Shown here piece by piece: positions 16,800 through 23,039 of a stretch of 64,000 nucleotides of DNA; position 1 is the stretch's first letter; each line of letters begins with the position of its first letter. The stretch comes from Aureimonas sp. Leaf427 (GTDB lineage Bacteria; Pseudomonadota; Alphaproteobacteria; Rhizobiales; Rhizobiaceae). The notes beneath the pieces were generated by a model. That model worked only from the letters and a program-made list of their open reading frames with translations, was not told the DNA's origin and did not search any database. The stretch lies in contig NZ_LMQW01000053.1 of the NCBI RefSeq assembly GCF_001425485.1, positions 125,312 to 189,311 of the forward strand. The letters are read 5' to 3'. The position numbers and the translations under genes were made by a program.

Positions 16800-16841
16800 C
16801 GTGGTAAACCCGTGGTAAACCCGGCTCCACGGTCTACCACG
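16800..16841. repeat. Three copies of a CGTGGTA(A/G)ACC motif
   Basis: Two direct copies of CGTGGTAAACCC (16800-16811 and 16811-16822) and one inverted copy (CGTGGTAGACC on the minus strand, 16831-16841). Close spacing of direct and inverted copies at a prophage border suggests arm-type integrase or excisionase sites of prophage A, which is inference. Confidence 0.5.
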
Positions 16842-16927
16842 GTACGCCGTTCGTTCTCACGCGCCTCCGAAGCCCTTTCGCCCTGCTTGCGCTCAAACCC
16901 CTTGTGCGCTAGGGCTTCGTCGTGAGC

Positions 16928-17002
16928 GCGGGCGTAGTTCAGCGGTAGAACGCCAGCTTCCCAAGCTGGATGTCGTGGGTTCGATCCCCATCGCCCGCTC
17001 CA
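16928..17002 (+). tRNA. tRNA-Gly (anticodon CCC)
   Basis: A complete cloverleaf: acceptor GCGGGCG with CGCCCGC, D stem GTTC/GAAC, anticodon stem CCAGC/GCTGG around loop TTCCCAA (anticodon CCC), T stem GTGGG/CCCAT with loop TTCGATC, and encoded TCCA end. It reads GGG codons. Its 3 prime 48 bases are part of the attL repeat of prophage B, so the 3 prime half is phage-supplied but identical. Confidence 0.97.
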
Positions 17003-17003
17003 A
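16955..17003 (+). repeat. attL of prophage B (49-bp repeat inside tRNA-Gly)
   Basis: The 49 bases from the anticodon stem to one base past the CCA are repeated exactly at 53589-53637. The bases just outside differ on both sides, which fixes the ends. This is the standard mark of tyrosine-integrase insertion at a tRNA 3 prime end, with gene function restored. Confidence 0.95.
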
Positions 17004-17049
17004 CGATTTCATAACGTTAGATCTGAATTGATTCCTGCCCCATCATGGT

Positions 17050-17068
17050 TTGGACGGGTATTGGACGG
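17050..17068. repeat. Two TTGGACGG repeats beside attL
   Basis: TTGGACGG occurs at 17050-17057 and 17061-17068, 11 bases apart. Three more copies lie beside attR at 53445-53473. In the circular phage these would flank the attP core on both sides, as arm-type integrase sites do. Confidence 0.6.
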
Positions 17069-17101
17069 ATAGGGCAGGACGAGAGCGAACGTCGATGAAC
17101 A

Positions 17102-17305
17102 TCAGGCCGCTGATTGACGGTCGATGTAGCGCTGAATTTCCGCTTCTCTCCAGCGCTTCATTCGCATTCCGAACGTGATGGGCTTCGGGAACGCGGTCGT
17201 TCTCTCCAGCTTCCAGAGGGTGGTTCGGCCGACCTTCATCAGCTCGCAGACTTCTGTCGTCGATAGCAGCGCGCCGGCCTGGACGGGTTTGGACGCCTCG
17301 GTCAC
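17102..17305 (-). CDS. AlpA-like excisionase or regulator
   Basis: A 67-residue protein with a winged-helix of the AlpA/MerR type: LLSTTEVCELMKVGRTTLWKLE followed by FPKPITFGMRMKRWREAEIQRYI. Such proteins direct excision or activate the integrase. It is the last gene of the leftward operon and lies 98 bases from attL. In the circular phage it would sit just upstream of the integrase on the same strand. Confidence 0.85.
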   Translation of the reverse strand: MTEASKPVQAGALLSTTEVCELMKVGRTTLWKLERTTAFPKPITFGMRMKRWREAEIQRYIDRQSAA

Positions 17306-17493
17306 TTCGTCTGTTCCTTCTCATGTCGGAGCAGCGCGAAGCGCAGCTCGTCCGCCTTCCGAATCGTTTCTCTGGAAATCAGTCCGCCGTTGCCGCCTCG
17401 GCCGGCGATGCCGCTGTCGTCGAAGGTGATGGCGGCGACGAGATCCTGCGCCGCGTCGATCAGCTCGTGTCTGACGGGGGAGGGGTTTGTCAC
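17302..17493 (-). CDS. Small phage protein, unknown
   Basis: A 63-residue product starting at GTG on a GTGA overlap with the preceding gene and ending on the start of the AlpA-like gene. The N-terminal helix (VRHELIDAAQDLVAAITF) and a C-terminal helix (RETIRKADELRFALLRH) flank a glycine loop. Translational coupling at both ends supports it being real. No family recognised. Confidence 0.6.
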   Translation of the reverse strand: MTNPSPVRHELIDAAQDLVAAITFDDSGIAGRGGNGGLISRETIRKADELRFALLRHEKEQTK

Positions 17494-17699
17494 GGGTATT
17501 CCTCCAAGGCTTCCCGCACCTCGGCGACCGTCATGTCGCCCTCCACCTCGCCGAGAAACCGCATGATCCGGTCGCGGTGTTCGTTGTGCTCGCGCTTCGT
17601 CGGTCCGCCGATCTGCCGCGCGGCGCTGGGTTTCCTCCCGCTTGGCGTGGTCGCCTCCAGGGCCTCCCAGACATCGGGCCACTCTCGAACGCCGCTCAC
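17490..17699 (-). CDS. Small phage protein, unknown
   Basis: A 69-residue product with a GTG start overlapping the upstream stop as GTGA. It ends in a helical segment (HRDRIMRFLGEVEGDMTVAEVREALEEYP) that resembles a winged-helix C terminus. Longer frames upstream are shadows of the next gene. Coupled on both sides within the leftward operon. Confidence 0.55.
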   Translation of the reverse strand: MSGVREWPDVWEALEATTPSGRKPSAARQIGGPTKREHNEHRDRIMRFLGEVEGDMTVAEVREALEEYP

Positions 17700-18292
17700 A
17701 CCCGATCCTCCGGGTGGCCCGGCACGATGCGCGGAGGTGTCGCGGGGGCCGGGGCGAGGCCGGCCGGATCGCGAAAGCGGCCCGCCTTGGCCGGGTCGGG
17801 GGCGTAGACCTTCCCGTCCATGCCGTGCCACGTCAGGCGGCCGGCGTGATGGTCGAGCAGATCCGTGTCGATCGCAGACAGGCTGCCATCCATGAACGCC
17901 GGCAGCAGCTCGGGCCGATCGGCGAGGAAAGAGACGATCTGGCCGGCGGTCTCCAGCGAGCCGACGCCGGCCTGCCATGCGATGTTCTCGGCATAAGCGA
18001 CAATCTGCGCGATGGTCACTTGTGCGGCCGGCCCGAGCCAACTCCGCAGCATCGCATTCGCCGCCCGAAGCGCCTCGACCTCCTCGGTTTCCGGCTCGGC
18101 CGCCTGCCGTTCGCGGAGGCTCCCGACGATCTCGGTCGCCATTGCGAGGTAGCCGTCAGGCTCGGGGAAGCTGCCGCCGTCCTCAGCAACCCAATGGGCT
18201 CGGATGTGGCGGGTAACGATTTCCTGCACCGTCGATATCGCGCCGACATCAGAGCGTGACGTGGTTCCGAATGCTGGATCAGACGAGGTCAT
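17696..18292 (-). CDS. Early phage protein, unknown
   Basis: A 198-residue acidic protein starting MTSSDPAF on an ATGA overlap. Helical middle (ETEEVEALRAANAMLRSWL) and a C-terminal basic, tryptophan-containing part (HAGRLTWHGMDGKVY) are visible. It matches no enzyme I recognise. It lies in the leftward early operon together with the excisionase, so a regulatory or exclusion role is plausible. Confidence 0.6.
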   Translation of the reverse strand: MTSSDPAFGTTSRSDVGAISTVQEIVTRHIRAHWVAEDGGSFPEPDGYLAMATEIVGSLRERQAAEPETEEVEALRAANAMLRSWLGPAAQVTIAQIVAYAENIAWQAGVGSLETAGQIVSFLADRPELLPAFMDGSLSAIDTDLLDHHAGRLTWHGMDGKVYAPDPAKAGRFRDPAGLAPAPATPPRIVPGHPEDRV

Positions 18293-18798
18293 GGCTTCAT
18301 GCCCTCCATGTTGCGCGTGGCGGCAAACATCCAGACTTGCGCTTTTCGATCGATGTCGCGATCGAGCGCCCATTGAAGCGTCACGGCGTTGAGGCGTTCG
18401 GCGAGATCGTTCCAGTCGTCGCCCGTGACACTGTCGAAGACCGGTTCTCCGCTGTCCGGGTCGCCGTTTTCTTCGTTCCACTCTTCGAAGAGGTCGCAGA
18501 GCCCGCCGCCGTCGAAGCCTTCCAGCAGGGCCATTCCCTGACGCGCTTCTGTGATGAACGCCGCCTCGTGATCACGGGCCGCCGTTATCGCCTCCTCGCG
18601 CGTTCCAAAGCTCTCGTGGAAGCGCTCGCCGTCGCCGATCCACCACTTCCACGGCGTCGAAGCGCGAACGGCCGGCATGGCGGCGGCTGTCGTTGCAGGC
18701 GGAACGGCCAGTGCGAGTGCTTCCCCGGATGGGAGCGCGCCGACGAAGGCCATGGCCGGCACGGCGGCGCTGCGCATCAGGAATGATCGGCGGTTCAT
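18289..18798 (-). CDS. Tat-exported protein of unknown function
   Basis: A 169-residue protein with a twin-arginine signal: NRRSFLM near the N terminus, a hydrophobic stretch (AAVPAMAFVGALPSG) and an alanine cleavage region (EALALA) near residue 30. The mature part contains WKWWIGDGERFHESFGTREEA and an acidic FEEWNEENGDPDSGE segment, reminiscent of small periplasmic proteins. Export of a folded protein from an early phage operon is unusual. No family recognised. Confidence 0.7.
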   Translation of the reverse strand: MNRRSFLMRSAAVPAMAFVGALPSGEALALAVPPATTAAAMPAVRASTPWKWWIGDGERFHESFGTREEAITAARDHEAAFITEARQGMALLEGFDGGGLCDLFEEWNEENGDPDSGEPVFDSVTGDDWNDLAERLNAVTLQWALDRDIDRKAQVWMFAATRNMEGMKP

Positions 18799-18932
18799 GC
18801 GCAGCAACTCCAGAGGACGACGCCGGCCGGCGCCCAGACGAAGACGAGGGACAGGAGCAGGCCGAAGCCGACGCCTCGGCTCTCGGCGGACGGATCGACC
18901 AAGGTGGATGGGGAGGGCAGGCGGGGCGTCAT
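18795..18932 (-). CDS. Small single-span membrane protein
   Basis: A 45-residue product with one hydrophobic segment (GFGLLLSLVFVWAPAGVVLW). The start ATG overlaps the upstream gene's stop, and its stop overlaps the start of the Tat-exported protein. Tight coupling supports expression. Possibly a partner or exclusion protein; unknown. Confidence 0.5.
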   Translation of the reverse strand: MTPRLPSPSTLVDPSAESRGVGFGLLLSLVFVWAPAGVVLWSCCA

Positions 18933-19231
18933 GCCGCCACCATCGCGCGGGCGCAGCTGAGGCCGCCCTTCGCCGCCCATGCGGCCATGATCTGCGGGGA
19001 GCCCCAGCAGTCGTTCGGGCATTCCCAATCGAGGAAACGGACGAGGTCGACCAGGAAGAGCCGGTGCTCCAGCCGGCCGCGATAGACGGCGGCGGCGAGG
19101 TCGTTGGAGAGGACACCCTGCAGAAACTTGCCGGGCAGGGTGCCGCCCTCGATCCAGGCGCGGACCTCGCTCTGAAGGTCGGCCGGGAAGGCGGAAAGCT
19201 TCGGCTCGAAATCGGGACCGAGCGCCTTCAA
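18929..19231 (-). CDS. Early phage protein, unknown
   Basis: A 100-residue product with a TTG start forming a TTGA overlap with the upstream stop. It has a LPGKFLQGVLSNDLAAAVYRG segment, recurrent in small alphaproteobacterial phage proteins, and cysteines near the C terminus (WECPNDCWG, SCARAM). Coupling on both sides is the main support. Function unknown. Confidence 0.6.
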   Translation of the reverse strand: MKALGPDFEPKLSAFPADLQSEVRAWIEGGTLPGKFLQGVLSNDLAAAVYRGRLEHRLFLVDLVRFLDWECPNDCWGSPQIMAAWAAKGGLSCARAMVAA

Positions 19232-19335
19232 CGGACGAGCCCCGACATGGCGGCCAAGGCGGCCGGCGCCGCGGTCAAGCCGATGAATGCGAGGAGCGCG
19301 CCCAAAGCAATGTGGTTGCCGATACGGCGGATCAT
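19228..19335 (-). CDS. Small hydrophobic peptide
   Basis: A 35-residue product with one membrane-like segment (HIALGALLAFIGLTAAPAALA). It may be a signal-peptide-like or membrane peptide. GGGAG lies ten bases upstream of the ATG. It is coupled to the next gene through TTGA. Confidence 0.45.
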   Translation of the reverse strand: MIRRIGNHIALGALLAFIGLTAAPAALAAMSGLVR

Positions 19336-19390
19336 GGAAGTCTCCCGAAATGGGAGCGGGCCGGCGATCCGAACCCGCGAAAGGGGTGGA

Positions 19391-19603
19391 TCAGGCAGCG
19401 CGAAGCTGGTCGACGGCGACGCCACCGGAGCGCCCCGTGATCTTGATGACCACCTGCCCATGACCGAGAGCCCAGGGTTCCGACTGGACTTCGGATTCCT
19501 CGAAATGCTGCTCGCCGGAGAGCGGATAGAACTGAACCTTCGTGCCGATCGGAAAGCGCCGGAAGGCTTGGGCGAGGGTCATGCGACGGATTGGGGGTGT
19601 CAT
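19391..19603 (-). CDS. First gene of the leftward operon, unknown
   Basis: A 70-residue protein: basic N terminus (IRRMTLAQAFRRFPIG), a beta-rich core (VQFYPLSGEQHFEE) and a QVVIKITGR strand. It is the first gene after the leftward promoter, the place where many phages encode small regulators. A longer upstream start is not available because operators precede it. Role unknown. Confidence 0.6.
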   Translation of the reverse strand: MTPPIRRMTLAQAFRRFPIGTKVQFYPLSGEQHFEESEVQSEPWALGHGQVVIKITGRSGGVAVDQLRAA

Positions 19604-19647
19604 CTAGCTCTCCATCGATCGACATCGGAGACGTGATCTATGGAGTA

Positions 19648-19676
19648 CCGTTAAGTCGGATATTTCCGACCGTCAA
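19648..19676 (-). promoter_or_regulatory. Leftward early promoter with operator in the spacer
   Basis: On the minus strand TTGACG (19676-19671) and TAACGG (19653-19648) are 17 bases apart. The spacer is almost entirely the perfect palindrome GTCGGA-AATA-TCCGAC (19655-19670). A repressor bound there would block RNA polymerase. The predicted start is about 38 bases before the first gene. Bases 19700-19866, between this region and the repressor stop, show no other feature. Confidence 0.72.
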
Positions 19677-19683
19677 TCATTTG

Positions 19684-19699
19684 GTAGGAAATATCCGAC
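19684..19699. promoter_or_regulatory. Second operator beside the leftward promoter
   Basis: GTAGGAAATATCCGAC differs from the perfect operator at one base. Centre-to-centre distance to the spacer operator is 29 bases, suitable for cooperative dimer binding. Confidence 0.65.
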
Positions 19700-19866
19700 T
19701 TTAACGATGCGGAATTGTCGCGCGGAGGCAGGGCCGAGCTAGAGGTTCAAAAGGGTGGATCAGGTCTTTTTCGATGCCGGCGGGGGCGCCTTGGCTAACT
19801 GGATCTTGCAGTTGTCCTGCGGGACCTGTCCTCGATTGCCTGCAACCAATCTTTGATTTGGCGAAG

Positions 19867-20502
19867 TCACCCCGGCTTGGTCCAGTCGATCTTCGCCACC
19901 CATTCGACCGAAACGTTCTCGATCGTAGGATAGGCAGGGTTGATGCTCTCAAGATCCCACTCGTCTTTGGTCGAGGAAGCCCGCAACGTCTTTACGAACA
20001 GGCGACCGTCCATCAGCTTAACGATGCAGCGCTTGTTGATCATGTCAGCTGGTGGAAGCATTTTTGACCAATAGATCAATGTCCCGTCCTCATAGACGGG
20101 CATCATCGAAAGTCCTTTGACCTCTGCCGCAAAAGTCTCGTCGACGGCTCCTGGAGGTGTTTCAACCAATCCCGCGTCTCCGTCGCCCGTTTCTACGATC
20201 TCTCCACCGTCTCCGATGTAGCCCTTTAACCGTGTACCAATCGTGAGCAATTGTGCGTGTCTCTCAGGATTAGGCAAAATAAGCAGTGGCGTTTCCTCTT
20301 CGCCCATCAGCCAGCGTGGAGTAGTTCTAAGCGCGTCAGCAAGTTTTTTAAGTCCGTCTGCTCTTACGCTCTTCTTTTTACCTACCAAAATATCAAGAAT
20401 GAAATTGCGTTCCAGTCCGCCCGCAATGGCCGTTTCGACAGGTCCTTTCTCAAGGGCCGCCAAACGTTCTTGGACACGGTCTTTCAAATTATCAGATCCC
20501 AT
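19867..20502 (-). CDS. CI-like repressor with S24 self-cleavage domain
   Basis: A 211-residue protein from ATG 20502. Residues about 5-66 form a helix-turn-helix DNA-binding domain. Residues about 105-205 form a LexA/S24 domain with serine 132 (VKGLSMMP) and lysine 171 (RLFVKTL) as the catalytic pair. Ala110-Gly111 is a likely cleavage site. RecA-stimulated cleavage on DNA damage would derepress both early operons. A TTG at 20526 would add eight residues, but it lies upstream of an operator and has no clear ribosome site. Confidence 0.9.
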   Translation of the reverse strand: MGSDNLKDRVQERLAALEKGPVETAIAGGLERNFILDILVGKKKSVRADGLKKLADALRTTPRWLMGEEETPLLILPNPERHAQLLTIGTRLKGYIGDGGEIVETGDGDAGLVETPPGAVDETFAAEVKGLSMMPVYEDGTLIYWSKMLPPADMINKRCIVKLMDGRLFVKTLRASSTKDEWDLESINPAYPTIENVSVEWVAKIDWTKPG

Positions 20503-20518
20503 GTCGGATTTATCCGAT
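20503..20518. promoter_or_regulatory. Operator at the repressor start codon
   Basis: GTCGGA-TTTA-TCCGAT, one base from perfect dyad symmetry, ends directly before the repressor ATG. Occupancy would control repressor synthesis (autoregulation). Confidence 0.65.
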
Positions 20519-20537
20519 GCGTCCAACGGGGATGCCA

Positions 20538-20554
20538 GTCGGAATTAAGTCGGA
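20538..20554. promoter_or_regulatory. Two tandem operator half-sites
   Basis: GTCGGA occurs at 20538-20543 and again in direct orientation at 20549-20554, 11 bases apart, between the repressor and rightward promoters. They may be weak sites for repressor or Cro. Confidence 0.5.
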
Positions 20555-20561
20555 TTCTCTC

Positions 20562-20590
20562 TTGTTAAGTCGGAAATATCCGACTAAATC
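20562..20590 (+). promoter_or_regulatory. Rightward early promoter with operator in the spacer
   Basis: TTGTTA (20562-20567) and TAAATC (20585-20590) are 17 bases apart, and the perfect palindrome GTCGGA-AATA-TCCGAC (20569-20584) fills the spacer, mirroring the leftward promoter. The predicted start falls at or next to the A of the ATG at 20598, so the first mRNA would be leaderless. Confidence 0.72.
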
Positions 20591-20597
20591 GGAGATT

Positions 20598-20801
20598 ATG
20601 AGCGAGCTAGAAGCCTTCCGACATGAAGTCGAAACCTTCCTTCGGACCTACAACTGGTCGCCGACGCGCTTTGGGCGTGCGGCCGCAAAAGATCAGATGT
20701 TCGTATTCCAGTTGCGAACGGGGCGGGAGCCGAGGTCCGGCGTCCGCCACCGCGTTCGTTCCTTCATGGAGCAGGCTGCCTCTGACGAGGTGGCCGCATG
20801 A
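20598..20801 (+). CDS. Cro-like regulator
   Basis: A 67-residue protein: FRHEVETFLRTYNWSPTRFGRAAAKDQMFVFQL followed by GREPRSGVRHRVRSFM, a compact helix-turn-helix layout seen in small Cro-like proteins of rhizobial phages. It is the first gene of the rightward operon, divergent from the repressor. It probably binds the same GTCGGA palindromes to shut off repressor synthesis during lytic growth. Confidence 0.72.
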   Translation: MSELEAFRHEVETFLRTYNWSPTRFGRAAAKDQMFVFQLRTGREPRSGVRHRVRSFMEQAASDEVAA

Positions 20802-21001
20802 TCTCCGCGCTCGATCAGGCCGAGGCAGACCGCGCCTATGCAATCTGGATCGCGGGAGATCGCCGGCCGGAGCCGCAGGCTATGGCGGACGAACTGAACT
20901 CATGTCGTCCTCACGGCGTGTCGAAGCTTACGCCCGGCGACGCCGTCCTGATCGGCCTCGCCGAATGGCGCCGCCGCCGTGCCGAGGCGGGGTGGTCGTG
21001 A
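20798..21001 (+). CDS. Early phage protein, unknown
   Basis: A 67-residue helical protein (MISALDQAEADRAYAIWIAGD) that starts on an ATGA overlap with the Cro-like gene and ends LIGLAEWRRRRAEAGW. Small early proteins at this place are often regulators, but no motif confirms it. Confidence 0.55.
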   Translation: MISALDQAEADRAYAIWIAGDRRPEPQAMADELNSCRPHGVSKLTPGDAVLIGLAEWRRRRAEAGWS

Positions 21002-21004
21002 ACC

Positions 21005-21280
21005 ATGGGCCGCCTCGATCCTCATCCTGTTTTGGCGCTGCCCGATGAGGCGCTGCCGAAAGTAATCCCGATCCCCGCGGTTGGCGCCGCCGGGATCGTC
21101 GGCGGGAGCGTTGGCGCGCGTCCCGTCGAATGTGCCCTCCTGCAAAGGGTCTTTGCAGTCGTCGAAGAGGTCGGCCTGTCGTCGATCACCGTGTCTGGCC
21201 CGCGTCTCCATGCCCCTGAAACTGGAGCATGGAATGCGCGAGTTCTCGGCACGATCACCCAAGATCTTGGAAAACGGTGA
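21005..21280 (+). CDS. Early phage protein, unknown
   Basis: A 91-residue product following after three bases, with a hydrophobic glycine-rich part (VGAAGIVGGSVGARP) and a helix with EVGLSSITVSG. It resembles small early proteins of unknown role. The opposite strand is also open here, so expression is supported mainly by gene spacing. Confidence 0.45.
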   Translation: MGRLDPHPVLALPDEALPKVIPIPAVGAAGIVGGSVGARPVECALLQRVFAVVEEVGLSSITVSGPRLHAPETGAWNARVLGTITQDLGKR

Positions 21281-21284
21281 GGCC

Positions 21285-21662
21285 ATGCAAGCGGGAGCGC
21301 TCGCCTCGTCCCTCATCCGCCGCGCGGCCGGACCGCGCGGTCACGACGAACCCCTGAAAGCGCTGTGGCACCGCCTCTACGAGGCCCTGCGACGCCGCAA
21401 CGACCAATGGACCGAGCGGCGCGTGCGCGCGCTCTGGGCCGGTGAAGCCCGCCGGATCGAATGGGACGAGATCATGGATCTCGTCGCCGTCGCCGAGCTG
21501 CAGGAAGCAAGGAGAAGCCATGCCGAATACGTCGCGGAAACGGCTCGGGTGGCGGCGCTTCGTGTCGCTGCTGAGACGCTTGCATTGGGCGGAGCGGACC
21601 CGGCGTGCGGGCGCTGCGATGGCCCTTTGGCTGGCGCCCGAGCTTCGCCCCGAGACGCCTGA
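21285..21662 (+). CDS. Early phage protein, helical, unknown
   Basis: A 125-residue basic and helical product (EPLKALWHRLYEALRRRNDQWTERRVRALWAG). GGTGAGG before the ATG at 21285 supports the start. The middle (ARRIEWDEIMDLVAVAELQ) looks like a small helical bundle. Its 3 prime third overlaps another open gene (21520-21702). No family recognised. Confidence 0.5.
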   Translation: MQAGALASSLIRRAAGPRGHDEPLKALWHRLYEALRRRNDQWTERRVRALWAGEARRIEWDEIMDLVAVAELQEARRSHAEYVAETARVAALRVAAETLALGGADPACGRCDGPLAGARASPRDA

Positions 21663-21702
21663 CGAACAACGCATCCGCACGGCGGAAGGGGACGACCGAT
21701 GA
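21520..21702 (+). CDS. Small basic early protein, unknown
   Basis: A 60-residue product with an excellent ribosome site (AAGGAGAAGCC before the ATG) and a stop that overlaps the GapR start as ATGA. It lies in another frame over the end of the preceding gene. Contains [20 protein letters not shown], an amphipathic basic helix, and an acidic tail. The coupling to GapR makes it likely to be translated. Confidence 0.5.
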   Translation: MPNTSRKRLGWRRFVSLLRRLHWAERTRRAGAAMALWLAPELRPETPDEQRIRTAEGDDR

Positions 21703-21947
21703 GCGTTGCCGAGACCAATGTCGCCGCCGACGAGCTGCGGGCCTTCATCGAGCGCATCGAGCGCCTGGAGGAGGAGAAGAAGACGATCGCCGAGGACGTG
21801 AAGGACGTCTACGCCGAAGCGAAGGGCCGCGGCTACGACACCCGCGTCCTGCGCAAGATCGTCGCCATCCGCAAGCAGGACCAGAACGAGCGCGCCGAAC
21901 TCGACGCCGTTCTCGAACTCTATCTCCAAGCGCTGGGGATGCAGTGA
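21699..21947 (+). CDS. GapR-like nucleoid protein (DUF2312)
   Basis: An 82-residue protein with the DUF2312 signature: [20 protein letters not shown], then [23 protein letters not shown] and a leucine-rich C terminus. In Caulobacter, GapR clamps overtwisted DNA ahead of forks and stimulates topoisomerases. A phage copy could assist phage replication or compete with the host protein. Length is normal for the family. Confidence 0.88.
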   Translation: MSVAETNVAADELRAFIERIERLEEEKKTIAEDVKDVYAEAKGRGYDTRVLRKIVAIRKQDQNERAELDAVLELYLQALGMQ

Positions 21948-22402
21948 TGGGAGCGCTAACGCACGGAATGGCCGACGAGCGGGTCGGCGTCTGTCGTGGC
22001 GCCTCGCGACACTACGGCGCCTGCGAGGCGGCACAGTCCGTCGAAGCGGACGAACGCCGTCCCGTCGCCATGACGACGGCGCGTGTACACGCTTGCGCCG
22101 AGTGCGGAGAGGCAGCGCCGGCCGCCGCGGAGTTCTGCTCGCCAGCCTGCCGCCACACCTTCAACAACCGCCGCCGTCTGCGCGGGGCGGAGCTGTACGA
22201 CCTCTACATGGCGCACCGGTTCGAACGGCCTCTCGCGAAGGTGCTGGGTCTGTTGCAGGCCATGAACCGGCTCGCCTCGAACTATCGGGCGGAAGACGCG
22301 CTATGGCGGGCCGGGCGCAAGTCATGGCGGGCGCCGCAGGATGTCCTCGCAACGCGACCGCATCTGAAAGCGAAGCGCTGGTTCGTGAGGGCAGGGCGAT
22401 GA
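21947..22402 (+). CDS. Zinc-ribbon phage protein
   Basis: A 151-residue protein. Near residue 50 is a four-cysteine site (CAECGE ... FCSPACRHTFNNRRR), the pattern found in small phage zinc-binding proteins with a CSPACR motif. The helical C-terminal half (YDLYMAHRFERPLAKVLG, NRLASNYRAED) follows. The start overlaps the GapR stop as TGATG. Probably nucleic-acid binding; exact role unknown. Confidence 0.65.
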   Translation: MGALTHGMADERVGVCRGASRHYGACEAAQSVEADERRPVAMTTARVHACAECGEAAPAAAEFCSPACRHTFNNRRRLRGAELYDLYMAHRFERPLAKVLGLLQAMNRLASNYRAEDALWRAGRKSWRAPQDVLATRPHLKAKRWFVRAGR

Positions 22403-22680
22403 CGCCGTGTCCGAACCGGCAGCTTATCGCGCAAGATTCTGGCCGCCTCTCGGCGCGTGCGAAGCGCGTTGCCGCGAAGTGCAAGGGTGGTCGCGTCTGC
22501 AAACAGTATGTGCCGGACGAGCGTACAGGTCGGGGCGCCTTCTTCTTTCTGGAGCATGGCGGCGCCCCACTCGATGCGGAGGGCTGCGAGGAGTTGATCC
22601 GCAAGGGTATGCTGCGGCCGGCCGGCGACGCGCTGTTCCCTGATGCCTCTTCGCAGACGTTCGAGGTTGCCGGGGCATGA
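22399..22680 (+). CDS. Small phage protein, unknown
   Basis: A 93-residue product with a basic N-terminal half (LSARAKRVAAKCKGGRVCKQY) containing two cysteines, and an acidic C-terminal half. It overlaps both neighbours by four bases and so belongs to the early operon. No family recognised. Confidence 0.55.
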   Translation: MTPCPNRQLIAQDSGRLSARAKRVAAKCKGGRVCKQYVPDERTGRGAFFFLEHGGAPLDAEGCEELIRKGMLRPAGDALFPDASSQTFEVAGA

Positions 22681-23039
22681 CGTCGATCGTTCGCATCACC
22701 ATGCCTTTTCCACCGAGCCTGAACGGCGTCTTCCCGACACGGGGCAACCGGCGCGTGCCTTCGCCCGCCTATCGTGCATGGCGGGACGAGGCGGGGTGGA
22801 CAATCAAGGCGCAGCGGCCGGCGAAGTTCACGACGCCAGTCCATGTTCGCATCGACCTGATGCCGCCGGACGGCCGGCGTCGCGACGTGGACAATCTCGC
22901 AAAGGCGCCGCTGGACGCTCTCGTCGCTGCGGGCGTGCTGGCCGACGATAGCCTCGTCCGCCGCCTTTCCATCGGCTGGGTTGAGATCGGCGAGCCTTGC
23001 GTTGTCATCGTGTCGCCCTGGGAGAGCGCCCAAGGATGA
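22677..23039 (+). CDS. RusA-like Holliday junction resolvase
   Basis: A 120-residue protein of the RusA family. It has the N-terminal MPFPPSLNGVF motif and the active-site segment RRRDVDNLAKAPLDAL ... GVLADDSLV. Asp70, Asp72, Lys76 and Asp91 fall at the positions of the E. coli RusA catalytic residues. It resolves recombination or replication intermediates before packaging. Length is typical. Confidence 0.92.
   Translation: MTSIVRITMPFPPSLNGVFPTRGNRRVPSPAYRAWRDEAGWTIKAQRPAKFTTPVHVRIDLMPPDGRRRDVDNLAKAPLDALVAAGVLADDSLVRRLSIGWVEIGEPCVVIVSPWESAQG

Larger units (their letters stand above)
1..16850 (+). mobile_element. Prophage A, contractile-tailed, right part only
   Basis: Continuous phage tail, baseplate and lysis genes run on the plus strand from the window edge to 14759, then a convergent minus-strand cluster of small phage-like genes runs to 16751. 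Head, terminase and integrase genes are not in the window and presumably lie to the left. The right border is set near 16.85 kb because a cluster of repeated 11-12-bp motifs (16800-16841) sits there and the tRNA gene begins at 16928. The exact end was not found. Gene order (sheath, tube, chaperone, tape measure, hub, plug, spike, wedge, J, I) is that of a simple myovirus. Confidence 0.85.

Noticed and set aside
16653-16925. A plus-strand small gene before the tRNA
   Set aside because: It overlaps the minus-strand gene at 16347-16751 and the repeat cluster, has no ribosome site and reads as low-quality protein.
1-17003. Prophage A inserted in the same tRNA-Gly as prophage B (tandem lysogeny)
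   Set aside because: The tRNA at 16928 is complete including its 5 prime half, and no third copy of the 49-bp repeat is seen to the left, so prophage A must use another site.
17696-19116. Long minus-strand frames extending the leftward-operon genes upstream
   Set aside because: The shorter starts each sit on the stop of the preceding gene (ATGA, GTGA or TTGA overlaps), and the extensions read as shadow sequence.
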